This document shows, one piece after another, positions 51,913 through 61,159 of a stretch of DNA of 64,000 bases (positions are counted from its first letter, which is position 1; every line of letters starts with the position of its first letter). Source of the stretch: JARRQJ01 sp963810615 (GTDB lineage: Bacteria; Pseudomonadota; Gammaproteobacteria; DRLM01); the NCBI GenBank assembly GCA_963810615.1, contig CAWEOA010000008.1, positions 682,001-746,000 of the forward strand. Reading direction: 5' to 3'. The position numbers and the translations under genes are program-made. A model generated the notes under the pieces. The model was given only the letters and a program-made list of their open reading frames with translations. It had not been told where the DNA came from and searched no databases.

Positions 51913-52530
51913 ATGATGGAGGTTGTCGATCTGGTATGCGTGCGCGGTGAGCGCCGCCTCTTTCAGGATTTGAGCTTTTCGCAGGCGGCGGGTGAACTGC
52001 TTTATGTGCATGGACCCAACGGCAGCGGAAAGACCACGCTTCTCAGGACCTTATGTGGGCTGGCGCTGCCCGAGGCGGGCGAGATCCGCTGGCGCGGCGA
52101 GAATATCAGGCGTCTGGGCGAGGATTATCACCGCGAGATGGCCTATGTGGGGCATCTCAACGGCGTGAAGGATGAGTTAACCGCTTTCGAGAATCTGCGG
52201 GTGATGGCTCAGCTGTCCGGGGCGGATGACTGTGACGAGCGGGCCATGGCGGCCCTGCAGCGCCTGGAACTGAGCGCGTGTGCCGAATTGCCCGGTAAGG
52301 TGTTGTCTCAAGGGCAAAAGCGGCGGGTGGCGCTGGCGCGTCTGCTGTTGGCCCCGAGGACCTTGTGGATTATGGATGAGCCGTTCAATGCCCTGGATGT
52401 GAAGGCCGTGGCCACTATTCAGGATGTATTAATCGAACACCTTGATAATGGCGGGATGGCGATTCTCACCACCCATCAGGAGGTGGAGATTACCGCCGAC
52501 CGTGCGCGGCATATCCGTCTCGGTTCTTGA
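51913..52530 (+). CDS. ccmA: Haem exporter ATP-binding protein CcmA
   Basis: The 205-residue ABC ATPase has Walker A GPNGSGKT at 34-41, the signature LSQGQKRR near 134 and Walker B LWIMDEP near 153, followed by the switch His (LTTHQ). With CcmB, C and D it releases haem-loaded CcmE for cytochrome c maturation. It is the first gene of a full System I operon. Start is 51913 or the adjacent ATG at 51916. Confidence 0.95.
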   Translation: MMEVVDLVCVRGERRLFQDLSFSQAAGELLYVHGPNGSGKTTLLRTLCGLALPEAGEIRWRGENIRRLGEDYHREMAYVGHLNGVKDELTAFENLRVMAQLSGADDCDERAMAALQRLELSACAELPGKVLSQGQKRRVALARLLLAPRTLWIMDEPFNALDVKAVATIQDVLIEHLDNGGMAILTTHQEVEITADRARHIRLGS

Positions 52531-52542
52531 GCGAGGCGGATC

Positions 52543-53211
52543 ATGTTGACGGCCTTGTGGTGGGTTGTAGTACGCGATTTGACCTTGGCGATGCGGCGCC
52601 GCGCCGATGTGCTTACCACACTGTTTTTCTTCGTGATCGTGGTAAGCCTCTTTCCCCTCGGGGTCGGGCCTGAGATGAATACTCTGCGGCTCATGGGGCC
52701 GGGGGTGGTGTGGGTGGCGGCCTTGCTGGCCTCGATGTTGTCGCTGGGGCGCTTGTTCTCCGCCGATTACATCGACGGTTCGCTGGAGCAGATGATGTTG
52801 ACGCCGCGGCCCCTGGCGGTGCTGGTCTTGGGCAAGGTCCTGTCCCACTGGCTGGTGAGCGGCGTGCCCCTGGTGCTGATGGCGCCTTTGTTAGGGGTGC
52901 AGTACGGCCTCTCCGCCCAGGCGCTAGTGGTGCTGGTGGTGAGTTTACTATTAGGGACCCCGGTGCTGAGTCTGGTCGGGGCGGTGGGCGCGGCCCTCAC
53001 CCTGGGACTGCGCGGCGGCGGGGTGTTGGTGTCGCTGCTGGTGCTGCCGCTGTACATCCCGGTGCTGATCTTCGGCGCGGGGTCGGTGGAAGCGAGTGTG
53101 ACCGGCTTGGGTGCCCAGGCGCATCTGTCCCTGCTGGGGGCAATTTTGGTGCCGGCCCTGGTGTTTACGCCCTGGGCTACGGGTTGGGCGCTCAGGATTT
53201 CAATGGAATAA
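52543..53211 (+). CDS. ccmB: Haem exporter membrane protein CcmB
   Basis: The 222-residue protein has six hydrophobic helices and the CcmB start LWWVVVRDLTLAMRRRADVL, followed by FPLGVGPEM near 36 and LSLGRLFSADYIDGSLEQMMLTPRPL (split over a loop) near 64-90. It is the permease half of the CcmAB complex. It begins 12 bases after ccmA. Confidence 0.95.
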   Translation: MLTALWWVVVRDLTLAMRRRADVLTTLFFFVIVVSLFPLGVGPEMNTLRLMGPGVVWVAALLASMLSLGRLFSADYIDGSLEQMMLTPRPLAVLVLGKVLSHWLVSGVPLVLMAPLLGVQYGLSAQALVVLVVSLLLGTPVLSLVGAVGAALTLGLRGGGVLVSLLVLPLYIPVLIFGAGSVEASVTGLGAQAHLSLLGAILVPALVFTPWATGWALRISME

Positions 53212-53228
53212 CAGTTTGGTGCTTGGAA

Positions 53229-53972
53229 GTGCGGACGATCAACTGGTTTAAATATTCCTCGCCGGCGAGTTTCTATCCCTTGGCGGGTAAGTTGATTCCT
53301 TATTTTACGGTACTGGCGGTGGTCTTGACCGCCATCGGCCTGTATATGGGATTCTTTGTCGCCCCCACCGATTATAAACAGGGCGAAGGCTACCGGATCA
53401 TGTTCATCCATGTCCCGGCGGCGTGGATGTCCATGTTCATTTATTTGGTGATGGCGGTTTATGCCGGGGCCGGTTTGGTGTTTAATACCCGCCTGTCTTC
53501 CATGATGGCTTCGGCCCTGGCGCCCACCGGCGCTTTGTTCACCTTCCTGGCCTTGTGGACCGGCTCCTTCTGGGGCAAACCCATGTGGGGAACCTGGTGG
53601 GTGTGGGATGCGCGGCTCACCTCGGAGTTGATCCTGTTGTTTTTGTATATCGGTTTCATGTCCCTGAAGGCCGCCATCGATGACCCGCGCCGCGCCGCCC
53701 GCGCCAGCGGGCTGCTGGCCATCATCGGCGCGATCAATGTCCCCATCATTTATTTTTCCGTGCAATGGTGGAATACCCTGCATCAAGGCGCGTCCATTTC
53801 CTTTACCAGCGGCACCTCCATGGAGGCCACCATGCTGACCACCTTGCTGGTGATGAGCATCGCATTTTGGATGTATGCCATTGCGGTAGTATTGGCGCGG
53901 GTCCGCTGCGAGATCCTCGAAGCGGAAGGCGATACCGAATGGGTGGCGGCACAATTGGGTAAACAACGATGA
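53229..53972 (+). CDS. ccmC: Haem-handling protein CcmC
   Basis: Assuming GTG at 53229, the 247-residue protein has six helices, the WWD domain (WGKPMWGTWWVWDARLTSEL near 120-139) and flanking His (FIHVPAAWMS near 60; SVQWWNTLHQ near 185). CcmC loads haem covalently onto CcmE. Neither GTG 53229 nor TTG 53223 has a strong ribosome-binding site; a long open reading further upstream lies inside ccmB and is not real. Confidence 0.93.
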   Translation: MRTINWFKYSSPASFYPLAGKLIPYFTVLAVVLTAIGLYMGFFVAPTDYKQGEGYRIMFIHVPAAWMSMFIYLVMAVYAGAGLVFNTRLSSMMASALAPTGALFTFLALWTGSFWGKPMWGTWWVWDARLTSELILLFLYIGFMSLKAAIDDPRRAARASGLLAIIGAINVPIIYFSVQWWNTLHQGASISFTSGTSMEATMLTTLLVMSIAFWMYAIAVVLARVRCEILEAEGDTEWVAAQLGKQR

Positions 53973-54163
53973 ACTGGGGCAGTGCCGGCAATTTCTTCGC
54001 CATGGGAGGCTATGCCTTTTATGTGTGGGGTTCCTACGGGGTGACCGCCCTTTTTTTGGGTTTGGAAATCGTGTTGTTAGTGTTGAGAAAACGAACTATT
54101 ACCCAGCGCTTGGGTCGTAGGATTCGGATGCGCATCGAGGTGAAAAATGAAGCCCAGACATAA
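53969..54163 (+). CDS. ccmD: CcmD
   Basis: The 64-residue protein has the CcmD pattern FFAMGGYAFYVWGSYGVTAL, one transmembrane helix (about 15-38) and a basic cytoplasmic tail (RKRTITQRLGRRIR). CcmD is needed to release holo-CcmE. It overlaps ccmC by four bases and ccmE by 17. Confidence 0.93.
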   Translation: MNWGSAGNFFAMGGYAFYVWGSYGVTALFLGLEIVLLVLRKRTITQRLGRRIRMRIEVKNEAQT

Positions 54164-54623
54164 ACGTTTGACTTTTATTCTGGTGGGTTTGGCGGGCGTG
54201 GCGGTTGCCGCCACCCTGGTATTGAACGCCTTTCGCAGCAATATCGTGTTTGCCTTCAGTCCCTCCGAGGTGGTGGCCGGCAAGGTGCCGGAGGGCCACA
54301 GTTTTCGTTTGGGCGGCCTGGTGGAAAAGGGCAGTCTGAAGCGGGAAAACGACGGCCTGACCGTGCACTTCGTGGTGACCGATCTCGCCAAGAACGTGAA
54401 TGTGACCTACAAAGGCATCCTCCCCGATCTGTTCAAGGAAGGCACCGGGGCGGTGAGCCTCGGCAAAATGGGGCCGGATGGCGTGTTCCATGCTGAGCAG
54501 GTGCTGGCCAAGCACGATGAGAAATACATGCCGCCGGAAGTGGCCCAGGCCTTGAAAGAGGCCAAGAAGGACAAGACCAAGGGCATGCCGGTGACCATGA
54601 ATGAAGGAGGCGACAAGCTATGA
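54147..54623 (+). CDS. ccmE: Haem chaperone CcmE
   Basis: The 158-residue protein has an N-terminal signal anchor (about 8-28), a beta-barrel OB-fold periplasmic domain and the haem-attachment motif HDEKY with His123 and Tyr127, followed by MPPEV. The His forms the covalent haem bond. Its C-terminus is flexible and Lys-rich. Confidence 0.96.
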   Translation: MKPRHKRLTFILVGLAGVAVAATLVLNAFRSNIVFAFSPSEVVAGKVPEGHSFRLGGLVEKGSLKRENDGLTVHFVVTDLAKNVNVTYKGILPDLFKEGTGAVSLGKMGPDGVFHAEQVLAKHDEKYMPPEVAQALKEAKKDKTKGMPVTMNEGGDKL

Positions 54624-56671
54624 TTCCAGAGATAGGACACTTCGCGCTCATCGTGGCCTTATGCATGGCCTTGGTACAGGGAACCTTGCCCCTGGTGGGC
54701 GCCGCCCGCGGGATTCCCCGCTGGATGGCCTTGGCGCGTCCGGTGGCGCAGGGTCAGTTCGTGTTCGTGGTCATTTCTTACGCCTGTTTGACCTACGCCT
54801 TTATTCATAGCGATTTTTCCGTGTTGTACGTGGCCGAGCATTCCAATTCGGCCCTACCTTTGATCTACCGCATCGCCGGGGTGTGGGGCGGCCATGAAGG
54901 CTCGCTGCTGCTGTGGATCCTGATGCTGAGCATCTGGATGCTGGCGGTGACGGTGTTCAGCCGTCATCTGCCGGAAGAGATGGTGGCGCGGGTGCTGGGG
55001 GTGATGGGGCTGGTGTCGGTGGGTTTCCTGTGCTTCATCATCTTTACCTCCGATCCCTTCCAACGCTTGTTGCCCGCGGCGCCCGACGGCCAGGATCTCA
55101 ACCCGCTGCTGCAGGATCCCGGACTCGCCATTCATCCGCCCATGCTCTATATGGGTTATGTGGGATTCTCGGTGGCCTTCGCTTTCGCCATCGCCGCCTT
55201 GTTGGGCGGTAAGCTGGATGCTACCTGGGCGCGCTGGTCGCGCCCCTGGACCACCGTGGCCTGGATGTTCCTGACCTGCGGTATCGCCTTGGGCAGTTGG
55301 TGGTCGTATTACGTATTGGGTTGGGGCGGTTGGTGGTTCTGGGATCCGGTGGAAAACGCCTCGTTTATGCCCTGGCTGGTGGGCACCGCCTTGATCCATT
55401 CCTTGTCGGTGACGGAGAAGCGCGGCAGTTTCAAGAGCTGGACGGTGTTGCTGGCGATCTTCGCTTTTTCCCTGAGCCTGCTCGGGACCTTCCTGGTGCG
55501 TTCCGGCGTCTTGACCTCGGTGCATTCCTTCGCCAGCGATCCCAAGCGCGGTCTGTTCATCCTGATCTTCCTGGTGATCGTGGTCGGCAGTTCGCTGATG
55601 CTCTACGCCTGGCGTGCGCCCAAGGTGGGTCTGGGCGGCAGTTTCGCCATGGTGTCTCGTGAATCGCTATTGCTGGCCAATAATGTGTTGTTCACCACGG
55701 CGGCCGCGACGGTGCTGCTGGGAACGCTGGCACCGCTGTTCGTCGATGCCTTGGTGGCGGTCGGGGTGCTGGGGCCGACCAATAAGATTTCCGTGGGGGC
55801 GCCGTATTTCAATCTGGTGTTCGTACCCATTATGTTTTTCGCGGTGTTTCTCATGGCCGTGGGACCGATCGCCAAATGGAAAAAGGCCAATGTGCCGGAG
55901 ATGGCCGCGCGCTTGAAGTGGGCCGGCATCAGCTCGGTCATCATTGCCGTGATCATGCCGTTTGTGCTGGGTCATTGGTCGTGGCTGGTGAGCCTCGGTA
56001 TCTTGATGGCCTTCTGGATCATCTTCTCCGTGGGGCAGGGGATGTGGGATCGCCTGCAGCGCACCCACTCCGATCGGAGTTGGTTGGGGCGCCTGGCCGG
56101 CTTGCCCAAGAGCTTTCTCGGCATGCAGCTGGCGCATCTCGGGGTGGCGGTGTTCATCCTCGGGGTCACGGTGATCGGCGGCTATGAGGTCGGCAAAGAC
56201 GTGCGCATGAATATCGGCGATACCGTGACGGTCGGCGGCTATACCTTCCGCTTCGACGGCGTGATGAGTGTCCCCGGCCCCAACTATCAGGCTTCCCGCG
56301 GAATCATCAAGGTGTTCAAGGACGGTGTGCCGCTGGAGGAACTCCATCCCGAGAAACGTGTTTATCGCGTGCAGCGTCAACCCATGACCAACGCGGCGAT
56401 CGACAGCGGTCTGTTCCGCCATTTGTTCGTTGCCTTGGGTGAGCCGGTGGGTAACGGCTCGTGGAGCGTGCGCGTCTATTACAAGCCGCTAGTCAGCTGG
56501 ATCTGGCTGGGCTGCGTGATGATGGCGCTGGGCGGCTTGCTGGCCATCAGCGATCGCCGCTACCGCACCTTGGCGCGTAAGCAGCGGGAGATGCTGAAGA
56601 CCGGTGGGGATCTCAGCGTGCCGCCGGCCACACCCAAACCGGTGTTGACCAGGGCGGAGGTGAAGTCCTGA
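54620..56671 (+). CDS. ccmF: Cytochrome c haem lyase subunit CcmF
   Basis: The 683-residue integral membrane protein carries the WWD domain GWGGWWFWDPVENASFMPW at 234-252 and conserved His (IHPPMLYMGY near 171). About fourteen helices and a long periplasmic loop near 490-610 are visible. CcmF with CcmH forms the haem lyase that joins haem to apocytochromes. It overlaps ccmE by four bases. Confidence 0.96.
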   Translation: MIPEIGHFALIVALCMALVQGTLPLVGAARGIPRWMALARPVAQGQFVFVVISYACLTYAFIHSDFSVLYVAEHSNSALPLIYRIAGVWGGHEGSLLLWILMLSIWMLAVTVFSRHLPEEMVARVLGVMGLVSVGFLCFIIFTSDPFQRLLPAAPDGQDLNPLLQDPGLAIHPPMLYMGYVGFSVAFAFAIAALLGGKLDATWARWSRPWTTVAWMFLTCGIALGSWWSYYVLGWGGWWFWDPVENASFMPWLVGTALIHSLSVTEKRGSFKSWTVLLAIFAFSLSLLGTFLVRSGVLTSVHSFASDPKRGLFILIFLVIVVGSSLMLYAWRAPKVGLGGSFAMVSRESLLLANNVLFTTAAATVLLGTLAPLFVDALVAVGVLGPTNKISVGAPYFNLVFVPIMFFAVFLMAVGPIAKWKKANVPEMAARLKWAGISSVIIAVIMPFVLGHWSWLVSLGILMAFWIIFSVGQGMWDRLQRTHSDRSWLGRLAGLPKSFLGMQLAHLGVAVFILGVTVIGGYEVGKDVRMNIGDTVTVGGYTFRFDGVMSVPGPNYQASRGIIKVFKDGVPLEELHPEKRVYRVQRQPMTNAAIDSGLFRHLFVALGEPVGNGSWSVRVYYKPLVSWIWLGCVMMALGGLLAISDRRYRTLARKQREMLKTGGDLSVPPATPKPVLTRAEVKS

Positions 56672-57195
56672 TGATGCGCTTTTTGATACCGCTGGCGGTG
56701 TTTGTCGTGCTGGTGGGATTTTTGTGGAAGGGGCTGGCGCTGGATCCCAGCGAGGTGCCGACACCCTTGCTGAATAAGCCGGCGCCGGCCTTCAAGCTCC
56801 AGGAACTGCAAAATGCCAGTCAGACGCTTTCGCCGGCGAATCTGCGCGGTAAGGTGTGGTTGCTGAACGTGTGGGCGTCATGGTGCGTCTCCTGCCGTGA
56901 GGAGCATCCAGTGTTGCTGCGTTACTCCAAGGCCGGCGAGGTGCCTATCTACGGTTTGAACTACAAGGACCAACGTGAAGATGCCTTGCGCTGGTTACAG
57001 CAGTTCGGTAATCCCTATGTGGCGAACGGTTTCGACACCGACGGGCAGGTGGGCATCGATTACGGTGTCTACGGTGTGCCCGAGACCTACGTCATCGACC
57101 GCCAGGGCGTTATCCGCCATAAACACATCGGTCCGATCACAGATACCGTCTGGCAGGATGAGATTATGCCTATCGTGAGGAAGCTAAAGGGATGA
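56671..57195 (+). CDS. ccmG: Thiol:disulfide interchange protein CcmG/DsbE
   Basis: The 174-residue protein has a signal anchor (about 4-22) and a thioredoxin fold with WCVSC (Cys72, Cys75), the GVYGVPETY cis-Pro loop near 130 and the acidic-patch region typical of CcmG. It keeps apocytochrome CXXCH thiols reduced. Its start shares one base with the ccmF stop. Confidence 0.93.
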   Translation: MMRFLIPLAVFVVLVGFLWKGLALDPSEVPTPLLNKPAPAFKLQELQNASQTLSPANLRGKVWLLNVWASWCVSCREEHPVLLRYSKAGEVPIYGLNYKDQREDALRWLQQFGNPYVANGFDTDGQVGIDYGVYGVPETYVIDRQGVIRHKHIGPITDTVWQDEIMPIVRKLKG

Positions 57196-57695
57196 AACAG
57201 TTGTTTGCGGTGTTGTTGATCCTGTTTGCTTGGTCCGTGAATGTCTACGCCAAGGTGGCCGAGCCGGTTATGGGCGATGAGGCCCTGCAGGAGCGGGTCA
57301 TGCAGCTGGCCGGCGAGCTGCGCTGCTTGGTGTGCCAGGGCGAGTCTTTGGCGGAGTCGCATTCGGATTTTGCCAAAGATATGCTGGTCAAGATTCGCGA
57401 ACTGGTCCAGCAAGGCAAGACCAACCAGGAAGTGAAGGATTATCTGGTGGCGCGCTACGGCGATTTTATTCTTTACCGTCCGCCCTTTTCTGGAATCACA
57501 GCCTATATATGGGTTGCGCCCTTCGTCCTGGCGGTGGCGGGCGCCGGCCTGTTGATTTTCAATATCAGACGGCGACGCGAGCGGGTGAAGGTGACACCGC
57601 TTTCGGAAGAAGAGCAGGCGCGGGTCAAAAGCCTGTTGAAAGAGAACACAGAGGATAGCAAGGCGGCGATGGCCTCAGAGGGAGATAGGCCATGA
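57192..57695 (+). CDS. ccmH: Cytochrome c maturation protein CcmH
   Basis: The 167-residue protein has a signal peptide, the LRCLVCQG redox motif (Cys45, Cys48) in a three-helix domain (KDYLVARYGDFILYRPPF near 88) and one C-terminal helix (about 105-123). It is the short CcmH form; the TPR part is encoded separately as CcmI. Confidence 0.94.
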   Translation: MKQLFAVLLILFAWSVNVYAKVAEPVMGDEALQERVMQLAGELRCLVCQGESLAESHSDFAKDMLVKIRELVQQGKTNQEVKDYLVARYGDFILYRPPFSGITAYIWVAPFVLAVAGAGLLIFNIRRRRERVKVTPLSEEEQARVKSLLKENTEDSKAAMASEGDRP

Positions 57696-58939
57696 TTATA
57701 TTTTCAGTGGTCGCGGCGTTATTGGTCGCCGCGGCGTTGTTGTTTATCGTACCTCCCCTGTGGCGTCGTCGCGATGGCGTTGGTGTGCAGCGCGATCGTT
57801 CCAATCTGGAGATTTACAAAGATCAATTGTTGGAGCTGGAAGCGGATCTCAACAACGGCATTCTCAGCCAGGAACAATTCGAGCAGGGTCAGGTGGAATT
57901 GGAGCGGCGCCTGCTGGAGGATGTCACACCCGAGGTCAATCAAAAGCTGGTGCAGGATGACCAAGGTGAAGGACGGGGTGCCGCCATTACCGTGCTGCTG
58001 CTGGTGCCCTTGCTGGCGGTTTTCATCTACCTGATCAAGGGAACCCCCGCGGCCCTGTCCCCGGGCAAGATCACCGTTGCCGAGCAGGCCGGCAAAGGTC
58101 CCGCCCATGCTGTGACAGCGGAACAGATTAATGCCATGGTGCAGGGCCTGGCGGCGCGTCTGGAGAAGAATCCCCAGGACGCCGACGGTTGGCGGATGCT
58201 GGGACGTTCTTATGTGGCCTTGGGTCGCTATCAGGACGCGATCGGCGCCCTGGACAAGGCCGTGGCCATGATTCCCAACGATCCGGACCTGCTCGCCGAT
58301 TACGCCGATGCCCTGGCCATGACCAGCGGCCAGACCCTCAAGGGCAAACCCATGGAAATGGTGCAGCGCGCCTTGAAGCTGGATCCCAATCATGAGAAGA
58401 GTCTGTGGCTGGCCGGGACGGCGGCCTACAACGACGGTAATTATCCCGGTGCGATTGCCTATTGGAATCGCTTGTTGAAACAGATGACGCCGGGCTCCAA
58501 AGAATCCCAGCAGGTGACGAGCATCATCGCCGAGGCGCAGAATCTGGCCAGCGGGAAGACACCGGCGCCGGTCGCCCAGTCAGCGGCTGCGGCCACCGCC
58601 AAGGTGGCGGGGGTAGTCAGCCTGAGTCCGGATCTGGCGGGCAAGGCGGCGCCCACCGATACCGTGTATATCTTCGCCAAGGCCGCACAGGGGCCGCCCA
58701 TGCCGCTGGCCGCGTTCCGCGCCCAGGTCAAGGATCTGCCGATCAAGTTTGATCTGGACGACTCCATGGCCCCGACGCCGATGGCGCATCTCTCGGATTT
58801 TTCCCAGGTGATCGTCGGTGCCCGTATCTCCAAATCCGGCGATCCCATGCCGCAAAGTGGGGACTTGCAGGGGTTGACTAACGTGGTGCAAGTGGGGAGT
58901 TCCGGGCTGCAGGTCAAGATCAATTCCGTGGTGCCATAA
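57692..58939 (+). CDS. ccmI: Cytochrome c biogenesis protein CcmI
   Basis: The 415-residue protein has two N-terminal helices (about 3-20 and 97-113) around a short coiled-coil cytoplasmic loop, then a periplasmic TPR domain (about 150-270; WRMLGRSYVALGRYQDAIGAL) and a C-terminal beta domain (about 300-412). CcmI holds the C-terminal ends of apocytochromes for the lyase. It is the last gene of the ccm operon. Confidence 0.93.
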   Translation: MIIFSVVAALLVAAALLFIVPPLWRRRDGVGVQRDRSNLEIYKDQLLELEADLNNGILSQEQFEQGQVELERRLLEDVTPEVNQKLVQDDQGEGRGAAITVLLLVPLLAVFIYLIKGTPAALSPGKITVAEQAGKGPAHAVTAEQINAMVQGLAARLEKNPQDADGWRMLGRSYVALGRYQDAIGALDKAVAMIPNDPDLLADYADALAMTSGQTLKGKPMEMVQRALKLDPNHEKSLWLAGTAAYNDGNYPGAIAYWNRLLKQMTPGSKESQQVTSIIAEAQNLASGKTPAPVAQSAAAATAKVAGVVSLSPDLAGKAAPTDTVYIFAKAAQGPPMPLAAFRAQVKDLPIKFDLDDSMAPTPMAHLSDFSQVIVGARISKSGDPMPQSGDLQGLTNVVQVGSSGLQVKINSVVP

Positions 58940-59018
58940 TCAGCTGTCAGCGGTGAGCTTTCAGCTAAAAGGTAAGAGCCAAAGGCTGCAGCGAGCCCGA
59001 TTGCATTGAGGAAGGACG

Positions 59019-59594
59019 ATGGCGCAGTTCCGTCTACCGTGGCGCGGCGCCGCTTGGGCGATAGTGGTGATATGCGCGCTGGCGGGCTGCACTGAATCCA
59101 AGCCCCCAGATCGCCTGGTGACGGGGCAAGCCTTTCCGGCCCTGAGTTTGCAGGGCCTTGATGGCAAGCAAGTCCCGCTGGCCTCTTTTCGCGGCAAGCT
59201 GGTGGTGCTGAACGTGTGGGCGACCTGGTGCCCGCCCTGTCGCAAGGAGCTGCCCAGTCTGCAGCGCTTGAGTCGCAGCCTGGATGCGGGGCGTTTCGTG
59301 ATCGTGGGGCTTTCCCTGGACCAGGATAATGTCGCGGTTCGCGAATACCTGCGTGACAGAGGGGTCACTTACGTCAATTTCCTAGACCGGAATTTGGACA
59401 TCGCCAAAAACGTGCTGGGGATGAAGGCCTATCCGGATACGTTTTTCATCGCTCCGGACGGCACTTTGCTGGGGCGCGTGGTGGGTGCGATAGACTGGGA
59501 TAACTCGCGGATGATGCAGGCCCTGGAGGCCGCCTATCGTGGAGACGGCGATAGTCTGCGGGACTTGCCCAGGGGTGTTTACGGCTCATCCTGA
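59019..59594 (+). CDS. TlpA/ResA-type thioredoxin lipoprotein
   Basis: The 191-residue protein has a lipobox (LAGC, Cys24) and a thioredoxin-fold domain with WATWCPPC (Cys71, Cys74), GLSLDQDN near 101 and a cis-Pro KAYPDTFF loop near 145. ResA/TlpA proteins reduce apocytochrome or copper-site thiols in the periplasm. It is distinct from CcmG. AGGAAGG precedes the ATG. The gap to ccmI (79 bases) holds a CAGCTGTCAGC repeat fragment near 58941. Confidence 0.88.
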   Translation: MAQFRLPWRGAAWAIVVICALAGCTESKPPDRLVTGQAFPALSLQGLDGKQVPLASFRGKLVVLNVWATWCPPCRKELPSLQRLSRSLDAGRFVIVGLSLDQDNVAVREYLRDRGVTYVNFLDRNLDIAKNVLGMKAYPDTFFIAPDGTLLGRVVGAIDWDNSRMMQALEAAYRGDGDSLRDLPRGVYGSS

Positions 59595-59665
59595 GCGCCT
59601 GGCTTCCTTCACCCGCCGCCGCTTGTTAACATGCCTATTCCCTGAAGAGATGATACGAGGCTTTT

Positions 59666-60013
59666 ATGATGGTCGAAGCATTGAGTGAGGCAACTCGCGC
59701 GCGCGGCCGGACGGCGCTGATCGTCCTGGTATGTAATCTGCTGTTGCTGGGGTTGGCCGTTCCCGTCCAGGCGGCCGATCAGAACAAAGGCGCCAAGATC
59801 TACAGTCAATATTGCCGCGATTGTCACGGTAATCGCGGCGTTCCCAATGCGCCCGGTATTCCCGATTTTTCCCGTAATCAGCGCCTGATGCAGTCGGACC
59901 TCGCCTTGGTCAAGAGTATCAGCATCGGCAAGGGCATGATGCCCGCCTTTCAGGGACGATTGTCCGAGAATGACATCCTGGATGTCATCGCGTATTTAAG
60001 AACCCTGCAGTGA
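59666..60013 (+). CDS. Monohaem class I cytochrome c
   Basis: The 115-residue exported protein has a signal peptide (to about AVPVQA at 36), the haem motif CRDCH at 50-54 and a distal Met in GKGMMPAFQG near 91, followed by the last helix DILDVIAYLRTL. This is the cytochrome c5/c6-like small class I fold. It is coupled to the propeller gene (TGATG overlap), so the cytochrome and propeller may act together. Confidence 0.88.
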   Translation: MMVEALSEATRARGRTALIVLVCNLLLLGLAVPVQAADQNKGAKIYSQYCRDCHGNRGVPNAPGIPDFSRNQRLMQSDLALVKSISIGKGMMPAFQGRLSENDILDVIAYLRTLQ

Positions 60014-61113
60014 TGAGCGGTTTGCGGATCGGCGCCGCTGCCGCTGCGGTATTGGTCCTAGCCAGCGCCTGCAGCGCCGCCCAGGAAATGGCGGCCGCGT
60101 CGGCGGTGGAGAAGCCGGTCAAGACCTCTGCTTCGTATCGCGTGCTGGAATCCTTCGGCGTCGGACGCGACGTCTATGTGCGTTCTTTGGCCGTGGATCG
60201 CGCCCACAACAGCATCTGGGTGGGTACCTCGGTGGGGGTGCACGAAGTGGATCTGGCCACGCGCGATCCGCTGCATACCTTTACCCGCAAGGAAGGGCTC
60301 GCCAACGAGTATGTGTTTTCCATCTTCGTCGACAGCCAGGGTTATAAGTGGTTCGGCACCAACGGCGGCGGCGCGTCCCGGTACAAGGACGGCAAATGGA
60401 AGACCTATTTTCCTATGCACGGTCTGGCGGATTATTGGGTGTACAACTTCGCCGAACAAAAGCCGGGGGTGATCTGGATCGGTACCTGGTACGGCGCCAA
60501 TCGCTTCGATACGGCCACCGGCAAGTTCACCACCTATGTGGATCAGCTGGTGAATGAATGGGTGTACGGCGTCACGGTGGACGCCAAGAAGCGGGTATGG
60601 TTCGGGACCGAAGGCGGCGTCAGCATGTTCGACGGCCAACACTGGCGCTCCTGGACCCATAAGGACGGCATGGGCGCGCCCAATGACGATAACCTGCCCA
60701 TCAGTCTCAATACCGGTCTCGGCACCCGCTCGCGTCACAACCTCAGCGTGCTGGTCGACGGTGAGCCCACCTACAATCCCAATTATGTGTTCTGTATCGA
60801 GGCCGCGCCCGACGGCGATATCTGGGTCGGTACCTGGGGCGGCGGGGTGAGTCGTTTCGACGGCAAGACATGGCACAATTACACGACGCATGACGGCCTG
60901 GCGGGCAATATCGTGTTCAGTATGAGCCGGGACAAAGACGGCGCGTGGTGGTTCGGCACCAATAAAGGGGTGTCGCGTTACGACGGGAAGCATTGGCAGA
61001 CCCTCAGTCGCGAAGACGGCTTGTTCGGCGACAGTGTCTACGCGGTAGCGGCGGCGCCCAACGGTAATATCTGGGTGGGCACCAAGCAGGGTGTGGTGCG
61101 CATCGGCCGCTAG
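60013..61113 (+). CDS. Regulator-type beta-propeller lipoprotein
   Basis: From ATG at 60013 the 366-residue protein has a probable lipobox (LASAC, Cys20) and a propeller of repeated blades of the two-component-regulator type: SIWVGTSVGVHEVD, KWFGTNGGGASRYKDGKW, VWFGTEGGVSMFDG, DIWVGTWGGGVSRFDGKTW, WWFGTNKGVSRYDG. Such propellers usually form the sensor part of hybrid histidine kinases; here no kinase follows, so it is a stand-alone extracytoplasmic protein. Coupling to the monohaem cytochrome suggests a redox or ligand-binding role. Confidence 0.8.
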   Translation: MSGLRIGAAAAAVLVLASACSAAQEMAAASAVEKPVKTSASYRVLESFGVGRDVYVRSLAVDRAHNSIWVGTSVGVHEVDLATRDPLHTFTRKEGLANEYVFSIFVDSQGYKWFGTNGGGASRYKDGKWKTYFPMHGLADYWVYNFAEQKPGVIWIGTWYGANRFDTATGKFTTYVDQLVNEWVYGVTVDAKKRVWFGTEGGVSMFDGQHWRSWTHKDGMGAPNDDNLPISLNTGLGTRSRHNLSVLVDGEPTYNPNYVFCIEAAPDGDIWVGTWGGGVSRFDGKTWHNYTTHDGLAGNIVFSMSRDKDGAWWFGTNKGVSRYDGKHWQTLSREDGLFGDSVYAVAAAPNGNIWVGTKQGVVRIGR

Positions 61114-61159
61114 AGCCCGGTGGCGGCGGATTGAATTGACGGCTGAAGAGGAAAGCGAA

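Noticed and set aside
52710..53228. Long N-terminal extension of ccmC into ccmB
   Set aside because: The extra residues are an out-of-frame reading of ccmB; CcmC homology begins at about 53229.
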